A stretch of 64,000 nt of DNA from positions 2,753,694-2,817,693 of the forward strand of contig OY282378.1 of assembly GCA_958295835.1 (NCBI GenBank). Reading direction: 5' to 3'. Shown piece after piece: positions 57,285 through 64,000 of the stretch (position 1 is the first letter of the stretch; every line of letters starts with the position of its first letter). The stretch is from an uncultured Gammaproteobacteria bacterium. GTDB taxonomy: Bacteria > Pseudomonadota > Gammaproteobacteria > HK1. Below the pieces are notes generated by a model, which worked only from the letters and a program-made list of their open reading frames with translations, ran no database searches and was not told the DNA's origin. Both the position numbers and the translations under genes were made by a program.

Positions 57285-58163
57285 CTATAGCGTGAACGGG
57301 AGGGTGAAGCGGCCTCGAGGCCGGGTTCGCGTGTCGCGAGCCGGCGTTGGAAAGGGGTCTGCCAACTCTAGCAACGGATCGTCGTTCGACGCATCCCGGC
57401 GGTCGCGATAACAAGAGAATACGCGAGCCTCATCGCCGGAGACGGATCGCTTGAGGGTGAACACCGGTGTGAGATCACGAAACGACTCGGACAAGGCATC
57501 GTCCGCATGGATCAGGGTCGCAGTCCGATCGAGCTCGGATATGCCGAGAGGATTGGCGAAGATCAGCATGGGGCGAGCACGGTCGGCGCCATCCGAGAAC
57601 GTGCCGAGTCCGATGCGTTTCGTGCGCTCGCCCGTAATGCTCAAATAAAGCTCGAAATCTTCATTCAGGACGTTGCCGTCGACGAGAGCGAATGCCGAGA
57701 GGATGACGCGATCCGAGGTCCGGGGCAGTGGTTCGAGGCAAACGAACAGATAAAACCCGCGGATGTCGAGCGGAGCCGCTGCCGCGTCGTAGACGCGGAT
57801 TCGCCCGCATGGAGGAGTCGTGTTGAAATCCAACCCCGACGCGCGTGCAACGCCCCCCTGGGCTGTTCGCTCAAGCTTCTTGACCTCGATGCCTGCTATC
57901 TGCCTCGGGTCGTTGGCACGGTCGATTTTCCCCCTGGACCTGTGGAGCACCATGTCCGGTGTGATCAGAGGCCCTGGCGCCTTGATACAGGAGATGCCTT
58001 CGAGATCCGAGAGGACGTCTTCTGCAAGAAACTCGTCGAAAGGATCGTCCTGGGTATTACGCTTGTCGCGCAACCGGAAAGGCACAGGATGCCCGTCTTC
58101 GTCGAAAAATCGCTGCCGAAGTCGGAGAAACGCGATCGTCGGAAGATCGGTCAACGAAGGCAC
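57285..58163 (-). CDS. putative restriction endonuclease (PD-(D/E)xK)
   Basis: A 292-residue protein convergent with the methyltransferase. A PD-(D/E)xK site is visible: PLITPDMVLHRS (D70) and QIAGIEVKKLER (E93, K95). SGLDFNTTPPCGRIRVYDA and GFYLFVCLEPLP follow, and the basic tail is RDTRTRPRGRFTLPF. It has no ATPase, helicase or methylase domain, so a type II-like enzyme guided by the neighbouring methyltransferase is likely. I cannot name the recognition site. The ATG 58163 has no strong ribosome site. Confidence 0.7.
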   Translation of the reverse strand: MPSLTDLPTIAFLRLRQRFFDEDGHPVPFRLRDKRNTQDDPFDEFLAEDVLSDLEGISCIKAPGPLITPDMVLHRSRGKIDRANDPRQIAGIEVKKLERTAQGGVARASGLDFNTTPPCGRIRVYDAAAAPLDIRGFYLFVCLEPLPRTSDRVILSAFALVDGNVLNEDFELYLSITGERTKRIGLGTFSDGADRARPMLIFANPLGISELDRTATLIHADDALSESFRDLTPVFTLKRSVSGDEARVFSCYRDRRDASNDDPLLELADPFPTPARDTRTRPRGRFTLPFTL

Positions 58164-58448
58164 TCCAGCGTCTGAATTTCCCCGGTGGTCTCACCGGCGA
58201 GAATACAGGGGGAGAACCTGGAAGGCTCATTGGGTCCCGGATACGGGCAGACCGCGTGCCCGCCTGCCGGGGGGAGATTAGCGCACGCCGGCGACCGGGG
58301 GAACGGTGAAATGCATCGGCGTTGCGAAGAGGTCAAGGCGTACCTGATTTCGTGGCGCTCATAGGCTCCCACTCCCTCGCCCGTGCTTCGTGCAGCGTCG
58401 CCATGTCTCCTCCTTCCAGCTCCCTCAGCGGCGGCAGCATCTCGCCAT
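58164..58448. other. Upstream region of the endonuclease gene
   Basis: About 285 bases. A minus-strand frame (GEMLPPLRELEGGDMATLHE ... ATKSGTP) with GGAGGA before ATG 58402 could encode a very short peptide or be a gene relic. No firm feature. Confidence 0.35.
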
Positions 58449-58809
58449 TGGAGTTGCCCCGATCGGATGGCCGGAGCTGGCCCAAAACCCGGTCTGGCCC
58501 GGCGGCAGGCCGGAGGGTTGAGCCGGAGGCGCCGCCATATCGTCCCAGCGGATGAATGTCCGGATCTCGGCACGCCGTAGAACATTGCCGGTCGGCGCTC
58601 GCGCGGGAGCGCCGTTACCGTGTCCGCTATCATCCGGACGGATCCACGGTCAATCCGTCTATTCGCCGAGCTCGATCAAGCTTCGAACCGGAAACGAGGC
58701 TGATCCCGCAAGCGGACCCGGTCGTCGCCGGTCCGGGGCAAAGCGAACCGCATCCCGCTACAACTCCTTCAACGCGAGCAGACCCCGATCCAGCGTGCGC
58801 GTGTCGATG
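58449..58809. repeat. Direct repeat copy B, left block
   Basis: Matches 53876-54235 with few differences. It covers about 300 bases of non-coding DNA downstream of the AbiEii-type gene plus the last 17 codons of that gene. With copy A it brackets the methyltransferase and endonuclease genes. Confidence 0.85.
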
Positions 58810-59480
58810 ATCGACAGCGTCTCGATACAGCGCCGGCGGCGGGTGGCGTCGTCGAACCGGGACAGCCCTTCGCCGAGCTCCCGCATCACGGCGCACCCAT
58901 AAGCCGACTCGGCGATCGCCAGCGCAGCCCGCACGTGCTCCGCCGGCCAGCTTCCGGCCATGAAGGCGAGATCGATGAGGTCGCGGGTATGGGTCGATTC
59001 GTCCCGGCCCCGGTCCGCGTGGGCGAGCAGCTTTTCCGCGATGCAGGACGTGCGGTCCAGAACCTCCACGGGGAACGGATCGACCGCCTCCCCTGCCAGC
59101 GAAATGCGTCCTTCGGAGATGATCTCGAACTTGACCGGCCGTTCGTCGACTCGAAAGAACGTCCGGATGCCGTACATGTCCGTACGAACCTCTCGTATCA
59201 GGTTGTACCCCCCGGAACAGATCTCGCCGAGCGAACCGGAGGTGACGGTGCTCCGCAACGTCCGATAGCCATCCCTGTCCGAGCAGAGGAAGTCGACGTC
59301 GACAGATTCGCGGAACTCGCCGAGCGCCAGGGCGATACGTGTCCCACCACCGAAGTAGCACTTGGCGGAAGAAAGCAGGTCGCTGTTCAGGGACTCCAGT
59401 ACCTGCCACACCAGACGGTGCCACGGGCGGTGGAAACGGATTTTCGCGGAGGATGCCGCCATCGGCGAGGGGATCGGCAT
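58758..59480 (-). CDS. AbiEii/AbiGii-type nucleotidyltransferase toxin
   Basis: A 240-residue nucleotidyltransferase of the AbiEii type. The GGG/T ... DxD motif is YFGGGTRIALALGEFRESVD and VDVDFLC (D61, D63). Downstream are FRVDERPVKFEIISEGRISL and the SCIAEKLLAHADRGRD and RDLIDLAFMAG segments typical of the family (lysine and acidic residues). AbiEii toxins nucleotidylate target RNA or NTPs and are held by an antitoxin. No AbiEi homologue is present; instead the small YPNL-type protein lies 80 bases upstream on the same strand. Confidence 0.82.
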   Translation of the reverse strand: MPIPSPMAASSAKIRFHRPWHRLVWQVLESLNSDLLSSAKCYFGGGTRIALALGEFRESVDVDFLCSDRDGYRTLRSTVTSGSLGEICSGGYNLIREVRTDMYGIRTFFRVDERPVKFEIISEGRISLAGEAVDPFPVEVLDRTSCIAEKLLAHADRGRDESTHTRDLIDLAFMAGSWPAEHVRAALAIAESAYGCAVMRELGEGLSRFDDATRRRRCIETLSIIDTRTLDRGLLALKEL

Positions 59481-59559
59481 TGACGCGGACTTCGATACGG
59501 GACGCGACGGTTTCGCAGCTACCTCACGGTTCCGCTACGCGGAATCGCGGGCGGCCCGG

Positions 59560-59757
59560 TCACGCATTGATCAGTCCCCGCCCGAACTCCCTTGCGAGAT
59601 CGTCGATGAAGGCGCGTTCGTGCGCGGGCGCGACGGCGTGATCGACCAGACGCCAGTTCCGCTCGTAGAGCGAAAACGCCTCCCTGCGCGTGACGTATGG
59701 AGCCTTGAGATTCCAGCACAGCAGCTTGAGGTTGGGGTATTCATCGACTTGGACCAT
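59560..59757 (-). CDS. small conserved partner of the AbiEii-type toxin
   Basis: A 65-residue protein from ATG 59757 (MVQVDEYPNLKLLCWNLKAP). It continues YVTRREAFSLYERNWRLVDH and ERAFIDDLAREFGRGL. Similar short proteins beginning xxVxxYPxLxxLxW and containing 'YERNWRxVD' lie beside nucleotidyltransferase toxin genes in many proteobacteria (from memory). A likely antitoxin or accessory factor, function untested. Confidence 0.65.
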   Translation of the reverse strand: MVQVDEYPNLKLLCWNLKAPYVTRREAFSLYERNWRLVDHAVAPAHERAFIDDLAREFGRGLINA

Positions 59758-59933
59758 GCCTCGGGGCACGTCGGCCCCGTCGTCTCGGCTCCTCTGCCGC
59801 TGCTTCACCGCTGGGGGCTGCTCTCGACGACCGTTCACGGCCCTCTCCGGAGAAACGCCGTCCGGCCAGCGTATCACGCAGAGGCGGCGGCGCGAGCGGC
59901 GTGCCTTCCGGCTCGGCTACCTCTGCCACGGCT
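59725..59933. repeat. Direct repeat copy B, right block
   Basis: Matches 54236-54443. It covers the start of the small partner gene, the region upstream of it and the last codons of an EamA transporter fragment. Confidence 0.85.
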
Positions 59934-60085
59934 GGACGCGGACGCCGCGTCCCAGGTGCCGGACGAGGGTCACGAGCACGATGGTGCCGCCGGCGACGGT
60001 GGCCACGCGCGGGATCTCGGAGAGGATCAGCCAGCCCCACAGCGGTGCGAGCGGCGTTTCCAGCGTGCCGAGCAATCCCGCCTCG
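59917..60085 (-). pseudogene. EamA/DMT-family transporter 3' fragment
   Basis: The minus-strand frame reads LLGTLETPLAPLWGWLILSE, IPRVATVAGGTIVLVTLVRH and ends VQPWQR-stop at 59917. This is the last helix pair of an EamA-type exporter (conserved E-x-PLAPLWGWL...E). Upstream the homology ends at about 60085, just before the PIN module. Confidence 0.7.
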
Positions 60086-60201
60086 GACGCCGGCTGGCAC
60101 CGCCCCAAGCAGGGCTGCGTCCGCCGGCGGTGTTCCGGTGTACCCTGTACACGGTGCCTTCCAGCCCCTCCAGCCCGTCCCGCACCGAAGGAGACGCTCC
60201 A

Positions 60202-60381
60202 ATGGACCGCACCGACCCGCCGGGGAGCGAAACGCCCACTTTCAAGCCGCTCGTCTACCGCAGGGAATGGCTGCCACCGGCCGGATGGTGGCGCAAGGAA
60301 GTCGCCCTGCGTGAGGCCGGCCGGCACGAGGAAGCCGACCGCTACCACGCCGCGATGGTCGCAGACCATGACGACGAATGA
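60202..60381 (+). CDS. small protein upstream of PIN toxin, putative antitoxin
   Basis: A 59-residue protein from ATG 60202 with AAGGAG about nine bases before it. It reads MDRTDPPGSETPTFKPLVYR, then WLPPAGWWRKEVALREAGRH and EEADRYHAAMVADHDDE. It has no DNA-binding motif I recognise. Its last 14 bases overlap the PIN gene, so the two are translated together, as in TA modules. Confidence 0.6.
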   Translation: MDRTDPPGSETPTFKPLVYRREWLPPAGWWRKEVALREAGRHEEADRYHAAMVADHDDE

Positions 60382-61321
60382 CCTCGGACACGCCACGGCG
60401 CCTGTCGCCCTCGATACCTGCATCCTGATCCGCAACACCGCACGGCGCATGCTCGCCGGCGTGCAGGAAGCCTGCTCGAGCTGGATCCTCCTGCCGCAGG
60501 AAACCGTCCGGGAATGCAACGTGCCCTATGCGGCCGTGGCCGGCAAACGCATCAAGCGTCGGCTCGAACGCGAGGCACTGGCCCGATGGGGACGCAACTG
60601 GTCCGACCCGCAAGTGCGGTGGTTGCGTACCGAAGGACGCAGGCTCACGAGCCGGGAAGCAAGGGGCTTCAAGCGATGGGTCTACGCCGAGGTGTTGCGC
60701 AACGACTCGGCGTACACACTCGGCCCAAAGAAGACGGAGGCCGACATCGAACGGGCCGAACAGATTGCCGTGGAAGCCTTGGAAGGAGATCCGGGCGAAC
60801 AGTGGGACAAAGGCGACCCCCTCGTCATCGCCCAGGCCGCACGCGCCGGGGCCGAGCTCGTCGGCACCGACAACATGAGGCGCGTGCATCAAGCGAAGCT
60901 CGACACCCTCATCGCCGAATGGAAGGCCGAGGGATTCTGCCCCAACGCACGCATCCCCTTCGTCCGCACGGCCGACGAAGCCGTCGCCGCACGGCTGCAC
61001 GACGAGCGGGAACACGTCTTCGACAGGCGCTGTACCCGGATCGCCTACAGCGTCTGCCGTCCGGGCTCGGTGGCAGGCCGATTCCCCGAACAGGCACTGA
61101 ACATCCTCGACGGGTTCATGATCCACCTCGAAGCCGACGGCATGCCCGGGACCGCCGCTGCCATCGAACGCGAAAAGGAACGCTGGCTTAAACGAGAAGC
61201 CCGGTGGTTCGACGCCCTCGAAGCGGAGCGGCTCGACCTGCCGCGCACGCGGGCAGGAGAAGACCGGCGCAGGGAGTACGAGCAAGGCAATGAACCGGGA
61301 CCGCAAGTTGTCCGCGATTGA
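60368..61321 (+). CDS. large PIN-domain protein
   Basis: A 317-residue protein from ATG 60368. The N-terminal PIN domain has VALDTCILIRNTARR (D16), LLPQETVRECNVPYAA (E) and DKGDPLVIAQAARAGAELVG, TDNMRRVHQ (two aspartates). The C-terminal half is helical and charged (LNILDGFMIHLEADGMPGTA, EKERWLKREARWFDALEAER) and is absent from ordinary VapC toxins. It may be a larger RNase toxin or a different PIN effector. It lies between the AbiEii-type unit and ridA. Confidence 0.7.
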   Translation: MTTNDLGHATAPVALDTCILIRNTARRMLAGVQEACSSWILLPQETVRECNVPYAAVAGKRIKRRLEREALARWGRNWSDPQVRWLRTEGRRLTSREARGFKRWVYAEVLRNDSAYTLGPKKTEADIERAEQIAVEALEGDPGEQWDKGDPLVIAQAARAGAELVGTDNMRRVHQAKLDTLIAEWKAEGFCPNARIPFVRTADEAVAARLHDEREHVFDRRCTRIAYSVCRPGSVAGRFPEQALNILDGFMIHLEADGMPGTAAAIEREKERWLKREARWFDALEAERLDLPRTRAGEDRRREYEQGNEPGPQVVRD

Positions 61322-61417
61322 CCCATCGCGCGGGTCGAGGCCTCCGGCGGGCGCGGGATCACGAACCTTCTCACCTACCCCCGCGGGGCCGATGTTCCGG
61401 CCTCCGGCGGGCGCACG

Positions 61418-61765
61418 TCACCGCCGCGCGGCGATGACGGTGATCTCGACGAGGGTGCCCGGCGCGAGGGCCGCCTGCACACAGGCACGCTGGGGCCAGC
61501 TCTCCGGCCCGCCGATCCACTCGCACCATTCCGCGTCCATCTCCGCCTTGTGCGCGATGTCGGTGAGATAGACGGTCGCGGAGAGCAATCGGCTGTTGTC
61601 GGCGCCTGCGTCGGCGAGGTTCTTCGAGATCCGCGCGAGGCTCGCGCGGGTCTGCTCGGCCACCGAGGCGCCGGGCGCGGTGGCCACGGTGAACACGAGA
61701 TCGCGCCAGGCGGTCGCGCGGCTGCGCCCTCGGGCATCTCCCGGCCAACGTTCGATGTTCGGCAT
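61418..61765 (-). CDS. ridA: RidA family protein (enamine/imine deaminase)
   Basis: A 115-residue RidA/YjgF protein from ATG 61765. It hydrolyses reactive enamines/imines from PLP enzymes. The pattern is DLVFTVATAPGASVAEQTRA, DNSRLLSATVYLTDIAHKAE, MDAEWCEWIGG and RACVQAALAPGTLVEITVIA with the conserved arginine before the C-A-x-L segment. It is shorter at the N-terminus than typical (about 125-130), but the core is complete. Confidence 0.8.
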   Translation of the reverse strand: MPNIERWPGDARGRSRATAWRDLVFTVATAPGASVAEQTRASLARISKNLADAGADNSRLLSATVYLTDIAHKAEMDAEWCEWIGGPESWPQRACVQAALAPGTLVEITVIAARR

Positions 61766-62003
61766 TCGCCCGCTCCATGCTTGAACCGGACGGCGAGCGT
61801 AGCAGGCTCCGCATGTCCGGGGGACGCGCATCGCGGATCCCTCGTGAGCGGCGGCGGCAACTTTCGGCACCGGTGAGTGCCGGAGCACCGATGGCGCACC
61901 GTGTCTCGTGAAGGCATGTATCGCAGCGGCAACCTCCGGCACCAGTTGAGCGCTGGAGCACCCCCGAGGGACGCCCATCCTTCGTGAGCCGGCCGCGCGC
62001 GGA
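61766..62003. repeat. Gap with imperfect direct repeats
   Basis: Two imperfect copies of a ~40-base unit ('gcggcaac(t/c)t(t/c)cggcacc(g/a)gt ... ggagcacc') start at about 61851 and 61926. Related 'caccggtgag ... ggagcacc' sequence is found inside the CoA-ligase gene at about 32684-32705. No gene. Confidence 0.5.
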
Positions 62004-63050
62004 TCAATCGTCGAGCAAGGCCAGCATGTCGGCGTGAATCTCGCGCCAGTCCCGGCCGAGGTCGATCCCTCGCGCCCGGATGGAGAACCCCTCCAGGCGG
62101 ACATCCACCTTCAGCGGCTCGTCCACCACCGGATAGAGCAGGATTCCCTCATGCCTGGGTCCGGACTTCGAGGTCGCTTCGCGGTTGCGCAGGTAAGCCA
62201 GAAGCTGGTACAGATGCCCCGAGTGGAGCTTCCTGACGCCACGGTGGTTGCTCAGAGCCTGCCGGTAATACTTGGTGTCCAGCACGATACGCCGGTGTTG
62301 CGATTCGAGAACGACGTCCGCCTCCATCCGCGGGATCATCCGGCGCTGGTCTTCCCGGGTCCCTTCGTCATCCCATCGGATTCCGCGCCCGCGGTGGTTC
62401 ACTCGATAATCATCCTGTTCGCGGCGGTAGAACTCGATGACGAAGTCCTGGAACAACGACCACATCCGGTATTCGTCTTTCCGCAAATCCCGGAACCTCG
62501 CCGATCCCGATCTTTCCTCGACGATCAGGCAGTCGTGGATGAGCTCGCAGATCGACATCAGAAAGCGGTAGAGGTGGCGATTGCGGTCGAGCTGAACCCG
62601 CGGGAACAGCCGGCGTTCCAGCCGCACGGGGCTGATGCCTTCGAGCTTCCTGTACGCCGTCCTGATATCCGGACGCACCCGGTCGGGGTCGAGGTCCGGG
62701 AGCTTCAGCAGGGCGGCGAGGGTGGAGCGCAGGATGCGGTTGTGGAGCACGTCGTGGGAAAGCTCCTCGAACTCGCAGGCGGCCCGGCCACGAGCGCGTA
62801 ACGCGCGTTTCGCCGTCTCACCAACCGACAGCTTTCCACGGATGCCGGCGAGATCTTCCCGTATTTCCCGGTAACCACGATCGATGCCCCCGCGGATCAG
62901 GCGGAAGGTCCCTTCGGCAAGGACCTTGCCGAGAAGATGATGGGTCCCGTCCAGCCCCGCCAGCTCTTCCCGCCGGACGATGTCCGCCTCCCTGACGTGC
63001 CTCCACGCATAGCACAGCAGGTAGTAGAGATTGGCGATGGGGATGATCAC
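62004..63050 (-). CDS. mcrC: McrC, 5-methylcytosine restriction system subunit
   Basis: A 348-residue nuclease subunit of the McrBC restriction system, which cleaves DNA containing methylcytosine. GTG 63050 gives VIIPIANLYYLLCYAWRHVR, the standard McrC start (M-I-P-I-x-N-xYYLLCYAW). The C-terminal PD-(D/E)xK part is MIPRMEADVVLESQHRR, IVLDTKYYRQAL (D ... D-x-K) and HLYQLLAYLRNRE. The start overlaps the stop of a 25-codon mini-ORF that itself overlaps mcrB. Confidence 0.9.
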   Translation of the reverse strand: MIIPIANLYYLLCYAWRHVREADIVRREELAGLDGTHHLLGKVLAEGTFRLIRGGIDRGYREIREDLAGIRGKLSVGETAKRALRARGRAACEFEELSHDVLHNRILRSTLAALLKLPDLDPDRVRPDIRTAYRKLEGISPVRLERRLFPRVQLDRNRHLYRFLMSICELIHDCLIVEERSGSARFRDLRKDEYRMWSLFQDFVIEFYRREQDDYRVNHRGRGIRWDDEGTREDQRRMIPRMEADVVLESQHRRIVLDTKYYRQALSNHRGVRKLHSGHLYQLLAYLRNREATSKSGPRHEGILLYPVVDEPLKVDVRLEGFSIRARGIDLGRDWREIHADMLALLDD

Positions 63051-63124
63051 CGCCGCCTCCGGCTGGACCGGATGATCGAAAACGCGGGCAGTGGATAGTA
63101 GAGATTGGTAATGGGGACGATCAT
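63047..63124 (-). CDS. 25-codon linker ORF, duplicated mcrC start
   Basis: From ATG 63124 (overlapping the mcrB TGA) the frame reads MIVPITNLYYPLPAFSIIRS and stops in a TGA that overlaps the mcrC GTG. The first ten residues match the McrC start VIIPIANLYYL. The DNA 63088-63124 and 63020-63056 is a near duplicate ('tagtagagattgg ... gatca(c/t)cgccgc'). It probably couples translation of mcrB to mcrC. Confidence 0.65.
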   Translation of the reverse strand: MIVPITNLYYPLPAFSIIRSSRRRR

Positions 63125-64000
63125 CGCCGCAGCGTTTCCAACAGCTCGTCAACGGTCTCCGGACGGTCGAACCAGTACTCGCGCAGCAACGGTTCGATCT
63201 GCGTATCGACGATCGTGCGAAACCAGCGTTCGTCCGGTGAATCTACTCCATCATCGGGAACGAAGTAGCTGTGTCCGATCTGGAAGCCCGGCCCAAGATC
63301 CGTGTCTTCCCGGATACGCTCGTTGATCGCGGAGATTCGGTCTTCGATCCGATCGACGAGGGATCTGTCGACTCCTGCCTCGATCAGATACTCCCTGAAT
63401 TCATCGGTACGGTATGCGGGTTGCAAGGTCTCGAATGCAAACCTGCGGCGCAACGCGTAGTCGACCATCGCGAGGGATCGGTCCGCGGTGTTCATCAAAC
63501 CCAGGACGTGCACGTTGGCCGGTACGGAGAAACGCTCTCCGGTGACACTGTACGTCAGGGGGATCGCGTACTCCGATCCTCGCTTGTCCGCTTCGATCAG
63601 CATGAGAAGCTCTCCGAATATCCTGGACAGGTTCCCCCGATTGATCTCGTCGATGATGAAGACGAAGGGTGTATTCGGACTTTTGCCGGCACGTTTGCAG
63701 AACTCGAAGAACACGCCGTTCCTCAACGTAAACCCTCCCGTCTCGGTCGGTCTCCAGCCTTGTACGAAGTCCTCGTAGGCATACGACTGGTGGAACTGCA
63801 CCATTTCGACAGGGTTGGAATCCTTGCGCCCGATCAGGCACCATGCGATCCGTCTGGCGATGAAGGTCTTTCCGACACCGGGTGGACCTTGAAGGATCAG
63901 GTTCTTGCGCAGCGCGATGGAGTCGAGGATGCGTGTGAGCTGTTGGTGACTGACAAAAATACCCTGGAGCGCCGAATTGATGTCATAAGGCTCCGGATCC
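63121..64000 (-). CDS. mcrB: McrB-type AAA+ GTPase, 5' end cut by window
   Basis: GTP-dependent motor of McrBC; its N-terminus lies beyond the right edge. The frame is open to 64000, so the Met at 63804 is internal. Motifs: Walker A LILQGPPGVGKTFIARR, Walker B FVFIIDEINRGNLSRIFGEL, sensor I VHVLGLMNTADRSLAMVDYA and the arginine finger region ALRRRFAFE, with the McrB-type MVQFHQSYAYEDFVQGWRP. Downstream is the linker ORF and mcrC. Confidence 0.9.
   Translation of the reverse strand, partial: DPEPYDINSALQGIFVSHQQLTRILDSIALRKNLILQGPPGVGKTFIARRIAWCLIGRKDSNPVEMVQFHQSYAYEDFVQGWRPTETGGFTLRNGVFFEFCKRAGKSPNTPFVFIIDEINRGNLSRIFGELLMLIEADKRGSEYAIPLTYSVTGERFSVPANVHVLGLMNTADRSLAMVDYALRRRFAFETLQPAYRTDEFREYLIEAGVDRSLVDRIEDRISAINERIREDTDLGPGFQIGHSYFVPDDGVDSPDERWFRTIVDTQIEPLLREYWFDRPETVDELLETLRR

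Overview
The DNA is GC-rich by eye and its gene content is that of a proteobacterium, probably a gammaproteobacterium. It carries an alpha2beta2-type glycyl-tRNA synthetase beta chain, a proteobacterial PlsC, a CpaB/RcpC pilus protein, OmpR/MarR regulators and a LivKHMGF transporter. Carnitine-type catabolism, many toxin-antitoxin (TA) genes, decayed mobile DNA and in-frame low-complexity insertions would fit a marine or host-associated lineage. That last point is inference, and no rRNA or tRNA gene was seen to settle taxonomy.

Layout. 0-2.3 kb: CpaB (cut by the left edge) and an MFS transporter. 2.4-7.2 kb: a Schlafen-type AlbA_2 protein convergent with a tight three-gene minus-strand operon: DUF3696-type ABC-like ATPase, PIN nuclease, RNA ligase. 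7.6-17.9 kb: metabolic block with a beta-hydroxyacid dehydrogenase, kynureninase, a VOC/cupin protein, the five-gene liv transporter, and MOSC and NUDIX enzymes. 18-27.7 kb: housekeeping and envelope genes (frameshifted gamma-glutamyltransferase, TPR lipid/membrane-anchored protein, L,D-transpeptidase, PlsC, amidohydrolase, GlyS). 27.9-30.1 kb: an AAA ATPase/nuclease fused in frame to a DUF3565-cupin gene. 30.4-37.7 kb: carnitine/acyl-CoA genes (CaiD-like hydratase, ADP-forming CoA ligase, acyl-CoA dehydrogenase, carnitine dehydrogenase-like), interrupted by VapBC and an orphan HicB. 37.8-44.3 kb: wreckage (IS3 transposase, DegP, GST, VapC, AMP-ligase and CoxG fragments) around VapBC, a two-component system, an SDR and an LLM oxidoreductase. 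44.5-52.9 kb: an unknown gene plus DUF3726, a BKACE enzyme, MarR/HlyD, an SDR and a fused FdsG-FdsB formate dehydrogenase subunit. 53-64 kb: a defence island with HigBA, an HTH-methyltransferase and a putative restriction endonuclease between duplicated AbiEii-type DNA, a PIN module, RidA and McrBC (cut by the right edge).

How genes work together. The strongest candidate for an undescribed system is the ATPase-PIN-RNA ligase operon at 4.7-7.2 kb. All junctions are 4-base start/stop overlaps, so a sensor ATPase, an RNase and an RNA-sealing enzyme are probably made together, suggesting regulated RNA cleavage and repair. The second candidate is the restriction-modification pair at 54.7-58.2 kb. 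Its methyltransferase carries an N-terminal XRE repressor domain and has a perfect inverted repeat just upstream, so it may regulate itself. The carnitine-type genes at 30-38 kb and the BKACE gene at 47 kb could together turn a quaternary-amine hydroxyacid into acetoacetate and an acyl-CoA. All functional statements rest on reading motifs; no database search was run.
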